Position numbers and translations under genes: made by a program | From: CAWCDJ01 sp963796675 | GTDB taxonomy: Bacteria > Acidobacteriota > Terriglobia > Bryobacterales > Bryobacteraceae | DNA: 64,000 nucleotides | Direction: 5' to 3' | Assembly: GCA_963796675.1 (NCBI GenBank) | Contig: CAWCMS010000005.1 | Span: 124,001-188,000, forward strand | The notes under the pieces: generated by a model | Told to the model about the DNA's origin: nothing | Database searches by the model: none | What the model saw: the letters and a program-made list of their open reading frames with translations, nothing else | Part shown: positions 19,035 through 27,798 of the stretch, piece by piece | How positions within the stretch are numbered: position 1 is the first letter of the stretch | How the letters are laid out: each line of letters opens with the position of its first letter

Positions 19035-20234
19035 ATGATCTGCCACCATCACACTCGCCGCGAATGGCTCAAGCAAACGGTCGCGGGCCTCTCCCTGGCC
19101 GCTCTCCCGGCAAGCGCCGCCCCGGCTCCCGGTGCACGAGTCACCGTCGCCCGCTGCCGCACTTATAGCCCCAATGAACTGTTGCCGGTAATGGCGAAGA
19201 TGTTCGACCAGTTGGGTGGGCTCGAGCGCCTGGTCAAAGGTAAGACGGTAGCGGTCAAGATCAACCTGACCGGCTCGCCGACGTACCGCCTGAAATATTT
19301 CCCTCTCGAAGACACGCACTACACGCATCCGCAGGTGATCGCGGCGGCCGCGCATCTGATGGGCCGGGCCGGCGCGCGGCGGATTCGCATTCTGGAGAGT
19401 CCCTGGGCCACCACCGACCCGGTGGAAGAGTACCTGCTGCAGGCCAATATCGAACCGCGTGACATCCTCAACGCGGCTCCCAACGTGGAGTTCGAAAACA
19501 CCAACTACCTGGGCAAGGGAAAGAAGTATTCGCGCTTCATGGTGCCTTCCGGCGGCTACCTGTTCCCCGGCTACGACCTGAATCACTCCTACGAAGATTG
19601 CGACGTCTTCGTCAGCATCGCCAAGATGAAAGAGCATGCCACCGCGGGTGTCACGCTCTCGATGAAGAATTGCTTCGGCATCACGCCCTGCACGATCTAT
19701 GGGACCGGTTCCGGAAAAGATGAGCCGTCGCTCGTCCCCAAGGGCGGCCGCAGCATGATCCATGCCGGCGATCGCCAGCCTCCCAAGAGCTCGCCGCAGG
19801 AAAAGGATCCGAAGTCTCCGCGCGAGGATACCTGGCGCATTCCGCGCGCCGTGGCCGACCTGATTTCCGCCCGCCCCATCCATCTCGCGATCGTCGACGG
19901 CATTCGCACCATGACGGGCGGCGAAGGCCCGTGGGTTTCGCTCTATTCCGAGGCTGTGGCGCCGGGCGTGATCGTGGCCGGCCTTAACCCTGTCAGCACC
20001 GACGCGGTATCGATGTCGCTCATGGGCTTCAACCCCATGGCAGTCCGCGGTACACCGCCCTTCGAACAGTGCGACAGCACCCTGCAACTGGCCGACGCCG
20101 CCGGCGCGGGGACCCGCGACCTGAATCGCATCGAAGTCATCGGTCCCCCGATCGCCGAGGCACGTTTCGATTTTGCCGGCATGCGCGAAAAGCGCAAGAA
20201 GATGCCGATGAGCGGCTGGCCGATGCGTGGCTAG
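19035..20234 (+). CDS. DUF362 domain-containing protein, Tat signal
   Basis: A 399-residue protein with a twin-arginine-like leader (TRREWLKQTVAGLSLAALPA). The mature part has the DUF362 landmarks: VAVKINLTGS near residue 75, KMKEHATAGVTLSMKNCFG near 200, LAIVDGIRTMTGGEGPW near 285 and STDAVSMSLMGFNP near 320. Members are often annotated as iron-sulfur or uncharacterised proteins; no 4Cys ferredoxin motif is visible here, so an iron-sulfur role is not supported. Function unknown. It sits between two exported carbohydrate- or redox-type proteins. Confidence 0.85.
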   Translation: MICHHHTRREWLKQTVAGLSLAALPASAAPAPGARVTVARCRTYSPNELLPVMAKMFDQLGGLERLVKGKTVAVKINLTGSPTYRLKYFPLEDTHYTHPQVIAAAAHLMGRAGARRIRILESPWATTDPVEEYLLQANIEPRDILNAAPNVEFENTNYLGKGKKYSRFMVPSGGYLFPGYDLNHSYEDCDVFVSIAKMKEHATAGVTLSMKNCFGITPCTIYGTGSGKDEPSLVPKGGRSMIHAGDRQPPKSSPQEKDPKSPREDTWRIPRAVADLISARPIHLAIVDGIRTMTGGEGPWVSLYSEAVAPGVIVAGLNPVSTDAVSMSLMGFNPMAVRGTPPFEQCDSTLQLADAAGAGTRDLNRIEVIGPPIAEARFDFAGMREKRKKMPMSGWPMRG

Positions 20235-20261
20235 CCACTATTTCTGACCCGCTCGAATTTT

Positions 20262-21617
20262 ATGAATCATCTTATCCGGAGCGCCCGCGGACGGCGCTCT
20301 TTTCTTAAGGGCGCGATTGCTGCCGCGGGAGCGGGCTTCTGGGCTGACCAGACTCTTGAAGCCCTCCCCCAGAATGTGAATACCAATTCGAGACCCTCCG
20401 AATTGAAGATTACGGATCTTCGCATCGCCACGGTGGCCCGTGCCCCCATGACGTGCCCGCTGATCCGCATCGACACCAACCAGGGCATCTACGGATTGGG
20501 CGAAGTGCGCGACGGAGCGAGCAAGAATTACGCTCTGATGCTGAAGAGCCGCCTGCTCGGCGAGAATCCCTGCAACGTCGATAAGGTCTTTCGCAAGATC
20601 AAGCAGTTCGGCGGCCCCTCGCGGCAGGGCGGCGGCGTCTGCGGCGTCGAGATGGCCCTCTGGGACCTGGCGGGCAAGGCCTACAACGTGCCGGTCTACC
20701 AGATGCTCGGCGGCAAATTCCGCGACAAGATCCGTTGCTACGCCGACACTACCGAATCGGAAGATCCCAAAATCTACGGCGGGCGGCTGAAGGCTCGGAA
20801 GGAGCAGGGCTTCACGTGGCTCAAGATGGACCTCGGCGTGGATCTGGTAGGTAAAGTGCCAGGCGCGATCACCCACCCGGTGGATGTCAACGTCGGCCAG
20901 GGCGGTCGCGTCCAGCACATGTTCACCGGCATCGAGATCACGGAAAAAGGTCTGGCGCTCATGAGCGATTACGTGGCTTCTATCCGCGAGCAGGTGGGCA
21001 TGGACATTCCGCTGTCGGCCGACCACTTCGGCCACATCGGCCTCAACAGTTGCATCCGGCTCGGCAAGGCGATGGAGAAGTTCAACCTCGCCTGGCTCGA
21101 AGACATGATCCCGTGGCAGTACACCAGCCTGCTGCAAAAGATCTCCGACGCCGTCGATATCCCCATCGCCACCGGTGAGGACATCTACCTGAAGGAATCG
21201 TTCATCGAGCTGTGCCGCAACCACGCGGTCGATATCATCCATCCGGATCTGGCGACCTCGGGCGGCATCCTCGAAACCAAGAAGATCGGCGACGCCGCGC
21301 AGGAACTCGGAGTCCCGATGGCGATGCACTTCGCCGGTTCGCCGGTCTCCTGCATGGCCAACGTGCACTGCGCCGCCGCCACCGAGAATTTCCTGGTGCT
21401 CGAGAACCATTCCGTCGACGTGCCGTGGTGGGACAGTCTGGTGGAAGGCGTCTCGAAGCCGATTGTCGATCACGGCTTCATCACCGTCCCCGACAAACCG
21501 GGGCTCGGCGTGACTCTGAACGAAGAAGCCGTCAAGCAGCACCTGGCCGAGCCCGGCTATTTCGAGCCCACGCCGCAGTGGAACGTGGACCGCAGCAACG
21601 ACCGCCTCTGGAGCTGA
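20262..21617 (+). CDS. Enolase-superfamily (mandelate racemase/muconate lactonizing-like) enzyme, Tat signal
   Basis: A 451-residue protein with a twin-arginine leader (RGRRSFLKGAIAAAGAGFWA). The capping domain begins LKITDLRIATVARAP; the barrel shows the lysine-bearing strand FTWLKMDLGVD, metal ligands in PLSADHFGHIGLNS, LAWLEDMIPWQYTSLLQKI and IPIATGEDIY, then DIIHPDLATSGGILETKKIG and MAMHFAGSPV, whose His could serve as general base. The LEDMIPW and GED pieces fit the acid-sugar dehydratase side of the superfamily. Substrate not determinable. An exported member is unusual for an enzyme group that is mostly cytosolic. Confidence 0.85.
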   Translation: MNHLIRSARGRRSFLKGAIAAAGAGFWADQTLEALPQNVNTNSRPSELKITDLRIATVARAPMTCPLIRIDTNQGIYGLGEVRDGASKNYALMLKSRLLGENPCNVDKVFRKIKQFGGPSRQGGGVCGVEMALWDLAGKAYNVPVYQMLGGKFRDKIRCYADTTESEDPKIYGGRLKARKEQGFTWLKMDLGVDLVGKVPGAITHPVDVNVGQGGRVQHMFTGIEITEKGLALMSDYVASIREQVGMDIPLSADHFGHIGLNSCIRLGKAMEKFNLAWLEDMIPWQYTSLLQKISDAVDIPIATGEDIYLKESFIELCRNHAVDIIHPDLATSGGILETKKIGDAAQELGVPMAMHFAGSPVSCMANVHCAAATENFLVLENHSVDVPWWDSLVEGVSKPIVDHGFITVPDKPGLGVTLNEEAVKQHLAEPGYFEPTPQWNVDRSNDRLWS

Positions 21618-21720
21618 CACCGGCGCGTTTGTTTTTTTCTTACGGTGACGAAGAGTCCGGACGTGCACGGAAACGAATCCTGGCCGTTTGCGTGCACGTC
21701 TCCCCTTCCAGGAGGTGTGA

Positions 21721-22254
21721 ATGAAGGGACTCTTTGCCAGTTGTTTTTTGGCGCTCACTCTCTTGGCTGTGCCCGTTCTGGCCTCGGAGCCGAGCGGTTC
21801 GGCTGGAACGGCCCGCATCACTCGCGAAGTGCGGCATGAGTTGGTCATGCTGCCCTACTACGGCGTGTTCGATAATCTTGCCTATCGCGTCGATGGCGGT
21901 ACTGTCACGCTCATCGGCGAAGTGACGCGGCCAACGCTCAAGAGTGACGCGCAAAATGCCGTGAAAGGTATCGAAGGCGTCGACAAAGTAGTCAACCAGA
22001 TCAAAGTGCTGCCGCTCTCTCCGATGGACGACCGCGTCCGCATCGCAACTTACCACGCGGTCTTTGGCGAGCCCGGCCTTCAGCGCTATGCCATGGAAGC
22101 CGTTCCGCCGATCCACATCATCGTGGATAACGGAAAGGTGACGCTGGTCGGCGTGGTCGACAATCAAGCCGACAAAAATCTCGCCGGCCTGAAGGCCAAC
22201 GGAGTGTCGGGCGTCTTTTCGGTAACCAACGATCTGAAGATCGAAAAGCCCTAA
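21721..22254 (+). CDS. Secreted protein with two BON domains
   Basis: A 177-residue protein. A strong Shine-Dalgarno AGGAGGTG at 21711-21718 precedes the ATG at 21721. Signal peptide at 1-21 (LFASCFLALTLLAVPVLA). Two BON domains follow: about 32-98 with YRVDGGTVTLIGEVTRPTLK and VKGIEGVDKVVNQIKVLP, and about 108-175 with IHIIVDNGKVTLVGVVDNQA and VSGVFSVTNDLKI. BON domains bind phospholipid and are found in envelope stress proteins such as OsmY. The stop overlaps that of the convergent lipid-kinase gene (shared CTAA at 22251-22254). Confidence 0.9.
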   Translation: MKGLFASCFLALTLLAVPVLASEPSGSAGTARITREVRHELVMLPYYGVFDNLAYRVDGGTVTLIGEVTRPTLKSDAQNAVKGIEGVDKVVNQIKVLPLSPMDDRVRIATYHAVFGEPGLQRYAMEAVPPIHIIVDNGKVTLVGVVDNQADKNLAGLKANGVSGVFSVTNDLKIEKP

Positions 22255-23126
22255 ACGATCAGCCGAAGCGCGCGTGGCAGGATCTCGGCCTCGACCGGCA
22301 GGGTTCCTGCCAGCTCGCCATCGGTCTCGACCGCCACGGGACGGTCGGACTCCACCCGTACCCGCGGCGCACGGTAGTGGCGCACTTTTGGGTAGGCCAG
22401 CAGTTTCCCCGAATAGAGAATCGGCAGATGGCGGCAGACCTCAAAGAGCGACACACGCTCCACCACCGTCACGTCCATCAGACCATCGTCGATCGCGGCC
22501 TCGGGCGCAATGCAAATGCCGCCGCCCTGATAGCGGCCATTGGCGAGCGCGGCGGTGGTCACGCAGTATGCCTTTGGCTCCGCACCCTCGATCGAGATGC
22601 GGATATCGGACGTCTCGCCCCTGGCAAGAGGTGGAATCGCGGCGGCCAGGTAGCGCAGCGTCCCCGGCAGAACTCGCGGAGCGTGTCGCGCTCCCTCCGC
22701 GACCATCGCAGCGAGCCCGATGCCCACCGCGTTGACCGCGAGCCTCTCCCCTCCCCGAAAACGCAGTCGGATTACATCTACCGATCGCACCTGCCCGCGG
22801 CGCAACGCGTCGATTGCCTGCTCCATGCGCGAAAGCCCGAGTGTTCGCGCGAAATCGCCTCCGCTGGCGAGCGGCAGCAGCGCAATGCGCACCTCCGGAT
22901 GGGTGCGCACGAGAGCGTTCACTACCTCATGAAGCGTGCCGTCGCCACCCGCGGCGACGATCGGGTCGAATCCTTCGGCGGCCAGTTCCCGCGCGAGGAC
23001 CGCGGCGTGGCCCGGCCCTTCGGTAAACCGCACGGCCATCGGTCCCAGCCGCCGCGCGACCTCCGGCCACTTTCGCCGCGCCGCACCCCGCCCCGCCGCG
23101 GGATTCACGATGGCCGCCGCGTTCAC
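22251..23126 (-). CDS. Diacylglycerol kinase/YegS-like lipid kinase
   Basis: A 291-residue protein of the DAGK catalytic family. N-terminal AAIVNPAAGRGAARRKWPEV, then the nucleotide-binding VAAGGDGTLHEVVNAL (GGDGT at about 60-64), IALLPLASGGDFARTLGL (the usual GTxNDxA is here ASGGDFA) and VNAVGIGLAAMVAEGA. The C-terminal beta domain includes CIAPEAAIDDGLMDVTVVER. Probably phosphorylates a diacylglycerol-like or sphingosine-like lipid at the membrane. Its ATG overlaps the upstream EEP hydrolase stop as ATGA, so the two are coupled. Confidence 0.9.
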   Translation of the reverse strand: MNAAAIVNPAAGRGAARRKWPEVARRLGPMAVRFTEGPGHAAVLARELAAEGFDPIVAAGGDGTLHEVVNALVRTHPEVRIALLPLASGGDFARTLGLSRMEQAIDALRRGQVRSVDVIRLRFRGGERLAVNAVGIGLAAMVAEGARHAPRVLPGTLRYLAAAIPPLARGETSDIRISIEGAEPKAYCVTTAALANGRYQGGGICIAPEAAIDDGLMDVTVVERVSLFEVCRHLPILYSGKLLAYPKVRHYRAPRVRVESDRPVAVETDGELAGTLPVEAEILPRALRLIV

Positions 23127-24307
23127 ACGATCACGTCCAACCCGATGGCGTCATGGTCGGAGAGAGGAATCGCGCGCTCCTCCCGCACCTCGTGCACGAC
23201 CGTCGGCTTCTCCACCCGCAGCCCGCGGGTCGCGAACCAGTCGAGCTTGAACGGGCACCTTCCCCCATGGTGCCGCAGCGACCAGCGAATAAACGGAAAG
23301 CACCATTGCGGCACCCACTCCGCCAGGCTGCCGTTGGCGCGCGGATCGAGAATATCGTAGGAGACCGTGCGCTCGCCGGGGACGTTGGCGCCGCGATAGT
23401 CGAACCCGTGGTCTTCGAGCAGCCGGAACAGGCCGCGTTCGAACCGCCGGTCCGGGTGCAGGTAGTGGTTGCGGATCACGTGGTCCACACCCATGAAAAC
23501 GCGCAGCCAGAAGCCGAGAATCGCCCAAAGGGCGTGCGAGGAGTCGTAGGTGCTGGTATTCCAGTCGCCGCCCAGGACCACTGGTCCATCGCCGGGAAGC
23601 GCGTCCAGCACCGTCTGCATCTGCTCCTGCCGGTGCTGCTGCGTGGACTGCGCATCGAGGTGCACCGAGGCAGCCACCAGCGCCAGGTTCGGGAATTCGA
23701 TGCGCGCCGCCACCGCCTGCTGGCGGCCGATCCGCTGCTCGCGGTGCTTCATCTTGTCGACGCCGTTTTCGAGCGGAATCAGCCGCGCCTCGCGCAGCGG
23801 ATAGCGGCTGAGGATCGCATTGCCGTGCAGCCCGAGCGAATTGGCCCCCTCCGATTGCCGTTCCACGCCCGAGCCTTTCCCGAGCGCGAGATAGCAGGGC
23901 GCGAATGCGTATTCCATCCCCAGGTCGCGCGCGATCTCCTGATATACGATCCGGTTGCCCGAGCGCGCCATGCCCGCGTCGGCCTCGGTCAGCAGCAGGA
24001 CATCCGCTTCCTTCAAGTACGGATGGCAACGAAGCATTTCCAACTGCCCGTCCAACTGGCTGCCGCGTTCGATGTTCCACGCCACCATCCGGTAGCGTGG
24101 CTTGGCCGGAGCCGGCGCGGTCCGAAAATCGCCGAGGTCCACCGTGTTCTGTACGCGCTCGACCGCCGGAGCGAGCGCGCGGTAAACAGGGTGCTCCAGC
24201 ATTTCCGTGAACGAACGGCAGGAGGCCAGGGCTGCCAACCGCGGAAGAATTTCAGGTAGGATAGTTGCGTAGAGCGGTTTGGCGTCGCGCGCATCAGGTG
24301 CGGTCAT
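23123..24307 (-). CDS. Endonuclease/exonuclease/phosphatase-family hydrolase
   Basis: A 394-residue protein with the EEP (DNase I-like) fold. About 70 N-terminal residues precede the domain. Visible motifs: RMVAWNIERGSQLDGQ (the WNIERG metal-binding strand), ADVLLLTEADAGMARSGNR (the catalytic Glu), LVAASVHLDAQ, PVVLGGDWNTSTYD (the GDWN motif) and the terminal LSDHDAIGLDV (the SDH motif). Such enzymes hydrolyse phosphodiesters in nucleic acids, sphingomyelin or inositides. Coupling with a lipid kinase suggests a lipid substrate, but this is inference. No signal peptide. Confidence 0.88.
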   Translation of the reverse strand: MTAPDARDAKPLYATILPEILPRLAALASCRSFTEMLEHPVYRALAPAVERVQNTVDLGDFRTAPAPAKPRYRMVAWNIERGSQLDGQLEMLRCHPYLKEADVLLLTEADAGMARSGNRIVYQEIARDLGMEYAFAPCYLALGKGSGVERQSEGANSLGLHGNAILSRYPLREARLIPLENGVDKMKHREQRIGRQQAVAARIEFPNLALVAASVHLDAQSTQQHRQEQMQTVLDALPGDGPVVLGGDWNTSTYDSSHALWAILGFWLRVFMGVDHVIRNHYLHPDRRFERGLFRLLEDHGFDYRGANVPGERTVSYDILDPRANGSLAEWVPQWCFPFIRWSLRHHGGRCPFKLDWFATRGLRVEKPTVVHEVREERAIPLSDHDAIGLDVIV

Positions 24308-24393
24308 CGTCTCGTGTATTCGTATGGTAGTACACGATGGAGGATGTCCGGATTGGTGTGCGCCTAAGTGTACGCGGCTGCCCGACCCCCTCC

Positions 24394-24423
24394 TCGACAG
24401 GATGGCATCTTATTTGCTATGAT
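24394..24423 (+). promoter_or_regulatory. Candidate sigma-70-type promoter
   Basis: TCGACA at 24394-24399 and TATGAT at 24418-24423 are separated by 18 bases. They lie about 105 bases before the start of the small gene at 24528, in a stretch that is more AT-rich than its surroundings. The 24308-24527 gap holds no other gene that I can support. Confidence 0.4.
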
Positions 24424-24527
24424 TTAAGAGAAATCATTGTGGTACTATTGTCCGATCACTCTAGCCGCACTACGCTGGTACCCGATCCCCCCTGCAATCC
24501 TTTGAGGAGTAACGCTTAGTAAAATCT

Positions 24528-24755
24528 ATGGCTTCCAACATGTATTCCCAGGGCGCCCAAGTCGAGCATCAGAAGTTCGGCTTAGGTACCGTTATGTCGA
24601 GCAGTGAAGAACGTATCGTCATCAAATTTGACGACCATGGCGAGAAGAAATTCGTCACCGGTATGGTGATTGGCAGCTTGAAAAAGAGCGACCGCCAGCC
24701 TCCCGCGGAAAAGAAGGGGTCTCGCAGGAAAAAGACAGCTCCCGCTACGGCCTAG
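24528..24755 (+). CDS. Small protein with UvrD/PcrA tail-like (Tudor-type) domain
   Basis: A 75-residue protein. The core GAQVEHQKFGLGTVMSSSEE followed by RIVIKFDDHGEKKFV resembles the SH3/Tudor-like domain at the C-terminus of UvrD/PcrA helicases (pattern G-x-V-x-H-x-x-F-G-x-G-x-V), which binds RNA polymerase. The tail is basic (KKGSRRKKTAPATA). As a free-standing domain it could be an RNA-polymerase or nucleic-acid-binding accessory; that is inference. It is followed 23 bases later by a cold-shock-domain gene, likely the same transcript. Confidence 0.75.
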   Translation: MASNMYSQGAQVEHQKFGLGTVMSSSEERIVIKFDDHGEKKFVTGMVIGSLKKSDRQPPAEKKGSRRKKTAPATA

Positions 24756-24778
24756 CGGAATTCGAGAGGATTTTTTAG

Positions 24779-25189
24779 TTGAACGCACGCCAAAAAAGAT
24801 TGTTCGAAGAGGCCCGGAAGCGCAATCCGGACCTGAAGATGCCCGCCGAAACCCAGCCGCCCGCGGACTGGAGCGAGGCCGACCTGGCCCTGATTAAACA
24901 AGGAGTCGGAGATAAGTCGGGAAGACCGGCTCAATCGGCCACCGAGACCCAGGAAGGCGAAGTGCCGTCCGGCGAACAGAAAGGGTCAGTCGTGACCTAC
25001 TTTGAAGCCAAGGGCTTCGGATTCCTACGGCCGGACGATGGCGGGAGGGATATCTTCTTCCACGTTTCGCGGCTGGTAGAAGGGCTGGCCACGGACCTGC
25101 GGCCGGGAACCCGGGTTCTGTACGAACTCGGCATGGACCGGACCGGCAAAATGGCGGCATCCAGCATCCGCATCGCGCCTCCGGAGTAG
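24779..25189 (+). CDS. Cold-shock-domain protein with N-terminal extension
   Basis: A 136-residue protein read from a TTG start at 24779; GAGAGGA at 24764-24770 is placed correctly for it and no ATG is available before the domain. Residues 1-65 form a polar, low-complexity extension (RQKRLFEEARKRNPDLKMPA). The cold shock domain follows at about 67-133: KGSVVTYFEAKGFGFLRPDD holds RNP1 and DIFFHVSRL holds RNP2. Single-stranded nucleic-acid binding is expected. The extension is not part of classic 70-residue Csp proteins. Confidence 0.85.
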   Translation: MNARQKRLFEEARKRNPDLKMPAETQPPADWSEADLALIKQGVGDKSGRPAQSATETQEGEVPSGEQKGSVVTYFEAKGFGFLRPDDGGRDIFFHVSRLVEGLATDLRPGTRVLYELGMDRTGKMAASSIRIAPPE

Positions 25190-25255
25190 CGCCTCCGTCA
25201 GGTATAATCAATAGCATCCCCCGCATGCCAGAGCCCGGGGGAGACTAACGTACAC

Positions 25256-26633
25256 ATGTTTGACAATCTATCGGATAAGCTGCAGCGGGTTTTCAAGAAT
25301 CTGCGCGGCGAAGGCAAACTTTCGGCTGAAAACATGGAGTCCGCCCTGCGGGAGATCCGCATGGCGCTCCTCGAAGCCGACGTCAACTTCCGTGTTGTCA
25401 AACAGCTCATCGAAAATATCAAAGAGAAAGCCATGGGCGAGGAAGTGCTCATGGCGCTCTCGCCTTCGCAGCAGGTCATCAAGATCGTTCACGAGGAACT
25501 GATCAAGATCCTCGGCAGCCACGAATCGAAGCTGCGCTTCGCCAACGAGCCGCCCAGCGTATTTCTGATCGTCGGCCTGCAGGGCTCCGGCAAAACCACC
25601 TCCACCGGCAAACTGGCGCGCTGGCTCTCGAAGAACGGCCATCGCCCGATGGTGGTCTCGGTGGACGTCTACCGCCCGGCGGCGCGCGACCAGTTAAGGG
25701 TGATCGCCAAAGAGGTCGGCCAACCGATCTACGAAGGCGCTCCGGAAGAGACGCAGCCGCTCGAACTGGCGCGCAGCGCCGCGCCGCGAGAGCGTAAACA
25801 ACGGCCGCGACGTACTGCTGGTGGATACCGCCGGCCGCCTCCACATCGACGACCAGCTGATGGTCGAGCTGCAGCAGTTGAAAGAGCAGCTCAAGCCGGT
25901 CGAGATCCTGTTCGTGGCCGACGCCATGACCGGGCAGGACGCGGTCAAATCCGCCGATGAATTCCACAAGCGCCTGGGTATCACGGGCATAATCCTCACC
26001 AAGATGGATGGCGACGCGCGCGGCGGCGCGGCGCTTTCGATTCGCCACGTGACCGGGCAGCCGCTCAAGTTCGTCGGTGTGGGCGAACGGTTCGACGCGC
26101 TCGAACCCTTCCACCCCGATCGCGCCGCCAACCGCATCCTCGGGATGGGCGACATCCTCTCCTTCATCGAGAAGGCGGAGGAGGCGATCGATAAGAAGAA
26201 AGCCGTGGAGATGCAGCGGAAGCTCATCGAGAACGATTTCACCCTCGAAGATTTCCGCGATCAGCTCCGACAGATCCGCAAGCTCGGCCCGCTGCAGTCG
26301 CTGCTGGGCATGATGCCCAAGGTCGGGATTATCAAAGAGCTCAAAGACGTCAAAGTGGATGAGAAGGAAATCAACCACGTGGTGGCGATCATCGATTCGA
26401 TGACGCCGCGCGAGCGCGACAACCACATGATCATCAATGGCAGCCGGCGGCGCAGGATTGCCAAGGGCAGCGGGACGTCGGTGCAGGAAGTAAACCAGTT
26501 GTTGAAGCAGTATTCGCAGGCGCGGAAAATGATGAAGTCGTTTTCCGGCGGCATGCTGGGGAAGAAAATGGGGAAGATGAAATTGCCCCCTGGCTTTCCC
26601 TTCGGAGATTTGCCCGGCGGCCCCGGGATGTAA
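25256..26633 (+). CDS. ffh: Signal recognition particle protein Ffh, reading frame broken by one base
   Basis: The N-terminal half (MFDNLSDKLQRVFKNLRGEG) and the rest (DTAGRLHIDDQLMVELQQLK onward) are in different frames. Deleting one base in the GC-rich run at about 25780-25787 restores RESVNNGRDVLLVDTAGR and gives a 458-residue protein, normal for Ffh. N domain to about 90, G domain with GLQGSGKTTSTGKLA (P-loop), VDVYRPAARDQL, DTAGR and TKMDGDARGG, then the methionine-rich M domain ending in KMGKMKLPPGFP. It binds the SRP RNA encoded at 8527. Since ffh is essential, a sequencing error is the likely cause of the break. Confidence 0.92.
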
Positions 26634-26667
26634 CACTAGAATTCTACAAGGTGGAGTTGAGGTTTCG

Positions 26668-26922
26668 ATGCTGATGATTCGCCTGGCGCGGTTTGGCGCC
26701 AAGAAGAAGCCGTTTTATCGCGTTGTCGTGATTGAGAAGGAGCGGGCCCGCAATGGCCGCAACCTGGAAGTAATCGGCCATGTGAACCCGGTCGCCAAGC
26801 CAGCGCAGGTGACGCTGAAACACGACCGGATCGACCATTGGGTCAAGAACGGCGCCCAGATGTCCGATACCGTCAAACGTTTGGTCGAAAAAAACCCGGC
26901 CGTCGCGGCACCGGTCGCCTAA
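26668..26922 (+). CDS. rpsP: 30S ribosomal protein S16
   Basis: An 84-residue protein with the S16 signature IRLARFGAKKKPFYRVVVIE at the N-terminus and the conserved RNGRNLEVIGHVNP segment. The C-terminal WVKNGAQMSDTVKRLVEKN is also typical. S16 assembles early into the 30S subunit. It follows ffh by 34 bases and precedes khpA, rimM, trmD and rplS, the widespread bacterial order. Confidence 0.96.
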   Translation: MLMIRLARFGAKKKPFYRVVVIEKERARNGRNLEVIGHVNPVAKPAQVTLKHDRIDHWVKNGAQMSDTVKRLVEKNPAVAAPVA

Positions 26923-27040
26923 ACCCCGGTCGCCACGCCGTAACTGTAAGTAACAGAACGACTAGGAATCCACGCAAAGCGGATTTTACGTCGTTTCCCC
27001 CTTTGCGTTCAGGTACCATGAGCTTTAGGGAGGCGGGGTA

Positions 27041-27271
27041 ATGAGACAGCTCATCGAAGACATTGCGAAAGCTCTGGTTGACATCCCGGAGGAAGTTGCC
27101 GTCCGAGAGGTGCAGGGGGAGCAGGTCACCGTATTGGAACTGAAGGTGGCCCCCAGCGATCTCGGTAAGGTAATCGGAAAACAGGGACGCACAGCCCGGT
27201 CGATTCGAACGATTCTCGGAGCGGCCGGCATGAAATTGAACCGCCGCTTTACATTGGAAATCCTCGAGTGA
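27041..27271 (+). CDS. khpA: KH-domain RNA-binding protein KhpA
   Basis: A 76-residue single KH domain: VTVLELKVAPSDLGKVIGKQ contains the GKVIGKQGR loop (GxxG) at about 42-50, followed by GRTARSIRTILGAAGMKLNR. KhpA works with KhpB in RNA regulation in other bacteria. Strong ribosome-binding site (GGGAGGCGGG, 27028-27037). Stop overlaps the GTG start of rimM as GTGA. The 118 bp upstream hold an 8-bp inverted repeat (ACGCAAAG/CTTTGCGT) of unclear role. Confidence 0.92.
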   Translation: MRQLIEDIAKALVDIPEEVAVREVQGEQVTVLELKVAPSDLGKVIGKQGRTARSIRTILGAAGMKLNRRFTLEILE

Positions 27272-27798
27272 GTTCGACCGAAGCCGGGTGGGTAACGGTG
27301 GCCGTGCTCGGCAAGACGCGCGGCACCCGGGGAGAGATTACTGCCTTCGCGCTCAGCAGCAAGCCGGAACGCTACGAGCAGCTTCGGGAGATCACGCTTT
27401 TCGACGCTTCCGGAGCGCTGCTGCGCACGGCGGAAGTGGAATCGGCCCGGTTCCATTCCGGCACTCTGATCCTGAAGTTCCGCGGCATCGATAGCATCTC
27501 GGACGCCGAGACGCTGGCCCGGGCCGAGGTGCGGGTTCCGCTTGCGGAGCGCACCGCACTCGACGAGGGCGAATATTTCGATTCCGACTTGGTGGGCTGC
27601 GAGGTGGTCGACCGCCGCAGCGGACAATCCCTGGGACGCGTCACCAAGCTCGAAGATGCCGGAGGCCCGGGGTTGCTCGTGGTGGACGGCGAATTGCTGG
27701 TTCCGTTCGCCCGCTCGATCTGCGTGGAGATCGACCCGGCGGCGAAGCGGATCGTGGTGGATCTGCCCGAAGGACTGAAGGATTTGAACCGGCCGTGA
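27268..27798 (+). CDS. rimM: 16S rRNA processing protein RimM
   Basis: A 176-residue protein read from GTG at 27268, overlapping khpA as GTGA. The N-terminal beta-barrel has WVTVAVLGKTRGTRGEITAF; the C-terminal PRC domain has DEGEYFDSDLVGCEVVDRRS and GGPGLLVVDGELLVPFARS, and ends in VVDLPEGLKDLN, all family-typical. RimM helps mature the 30S head. Its stop overlaps trmD by 4 bases (GTGA). Confidence 0.93.
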   Translation: MSSTEAGWVTVAVLGKTRGTRGEITAFALSSKPERYEQLREITLFDASGALLRTAEVESARFHSGTLILKFRGIDSISDAETLARAEVRVPLAERTALDEGEYFDSDLVGCEVVDRRSGQSLGRVTKLEDAGGPGLLVVDGELLVPFARSICVEIDPAAKRIVVDLPEGLKDLNRP

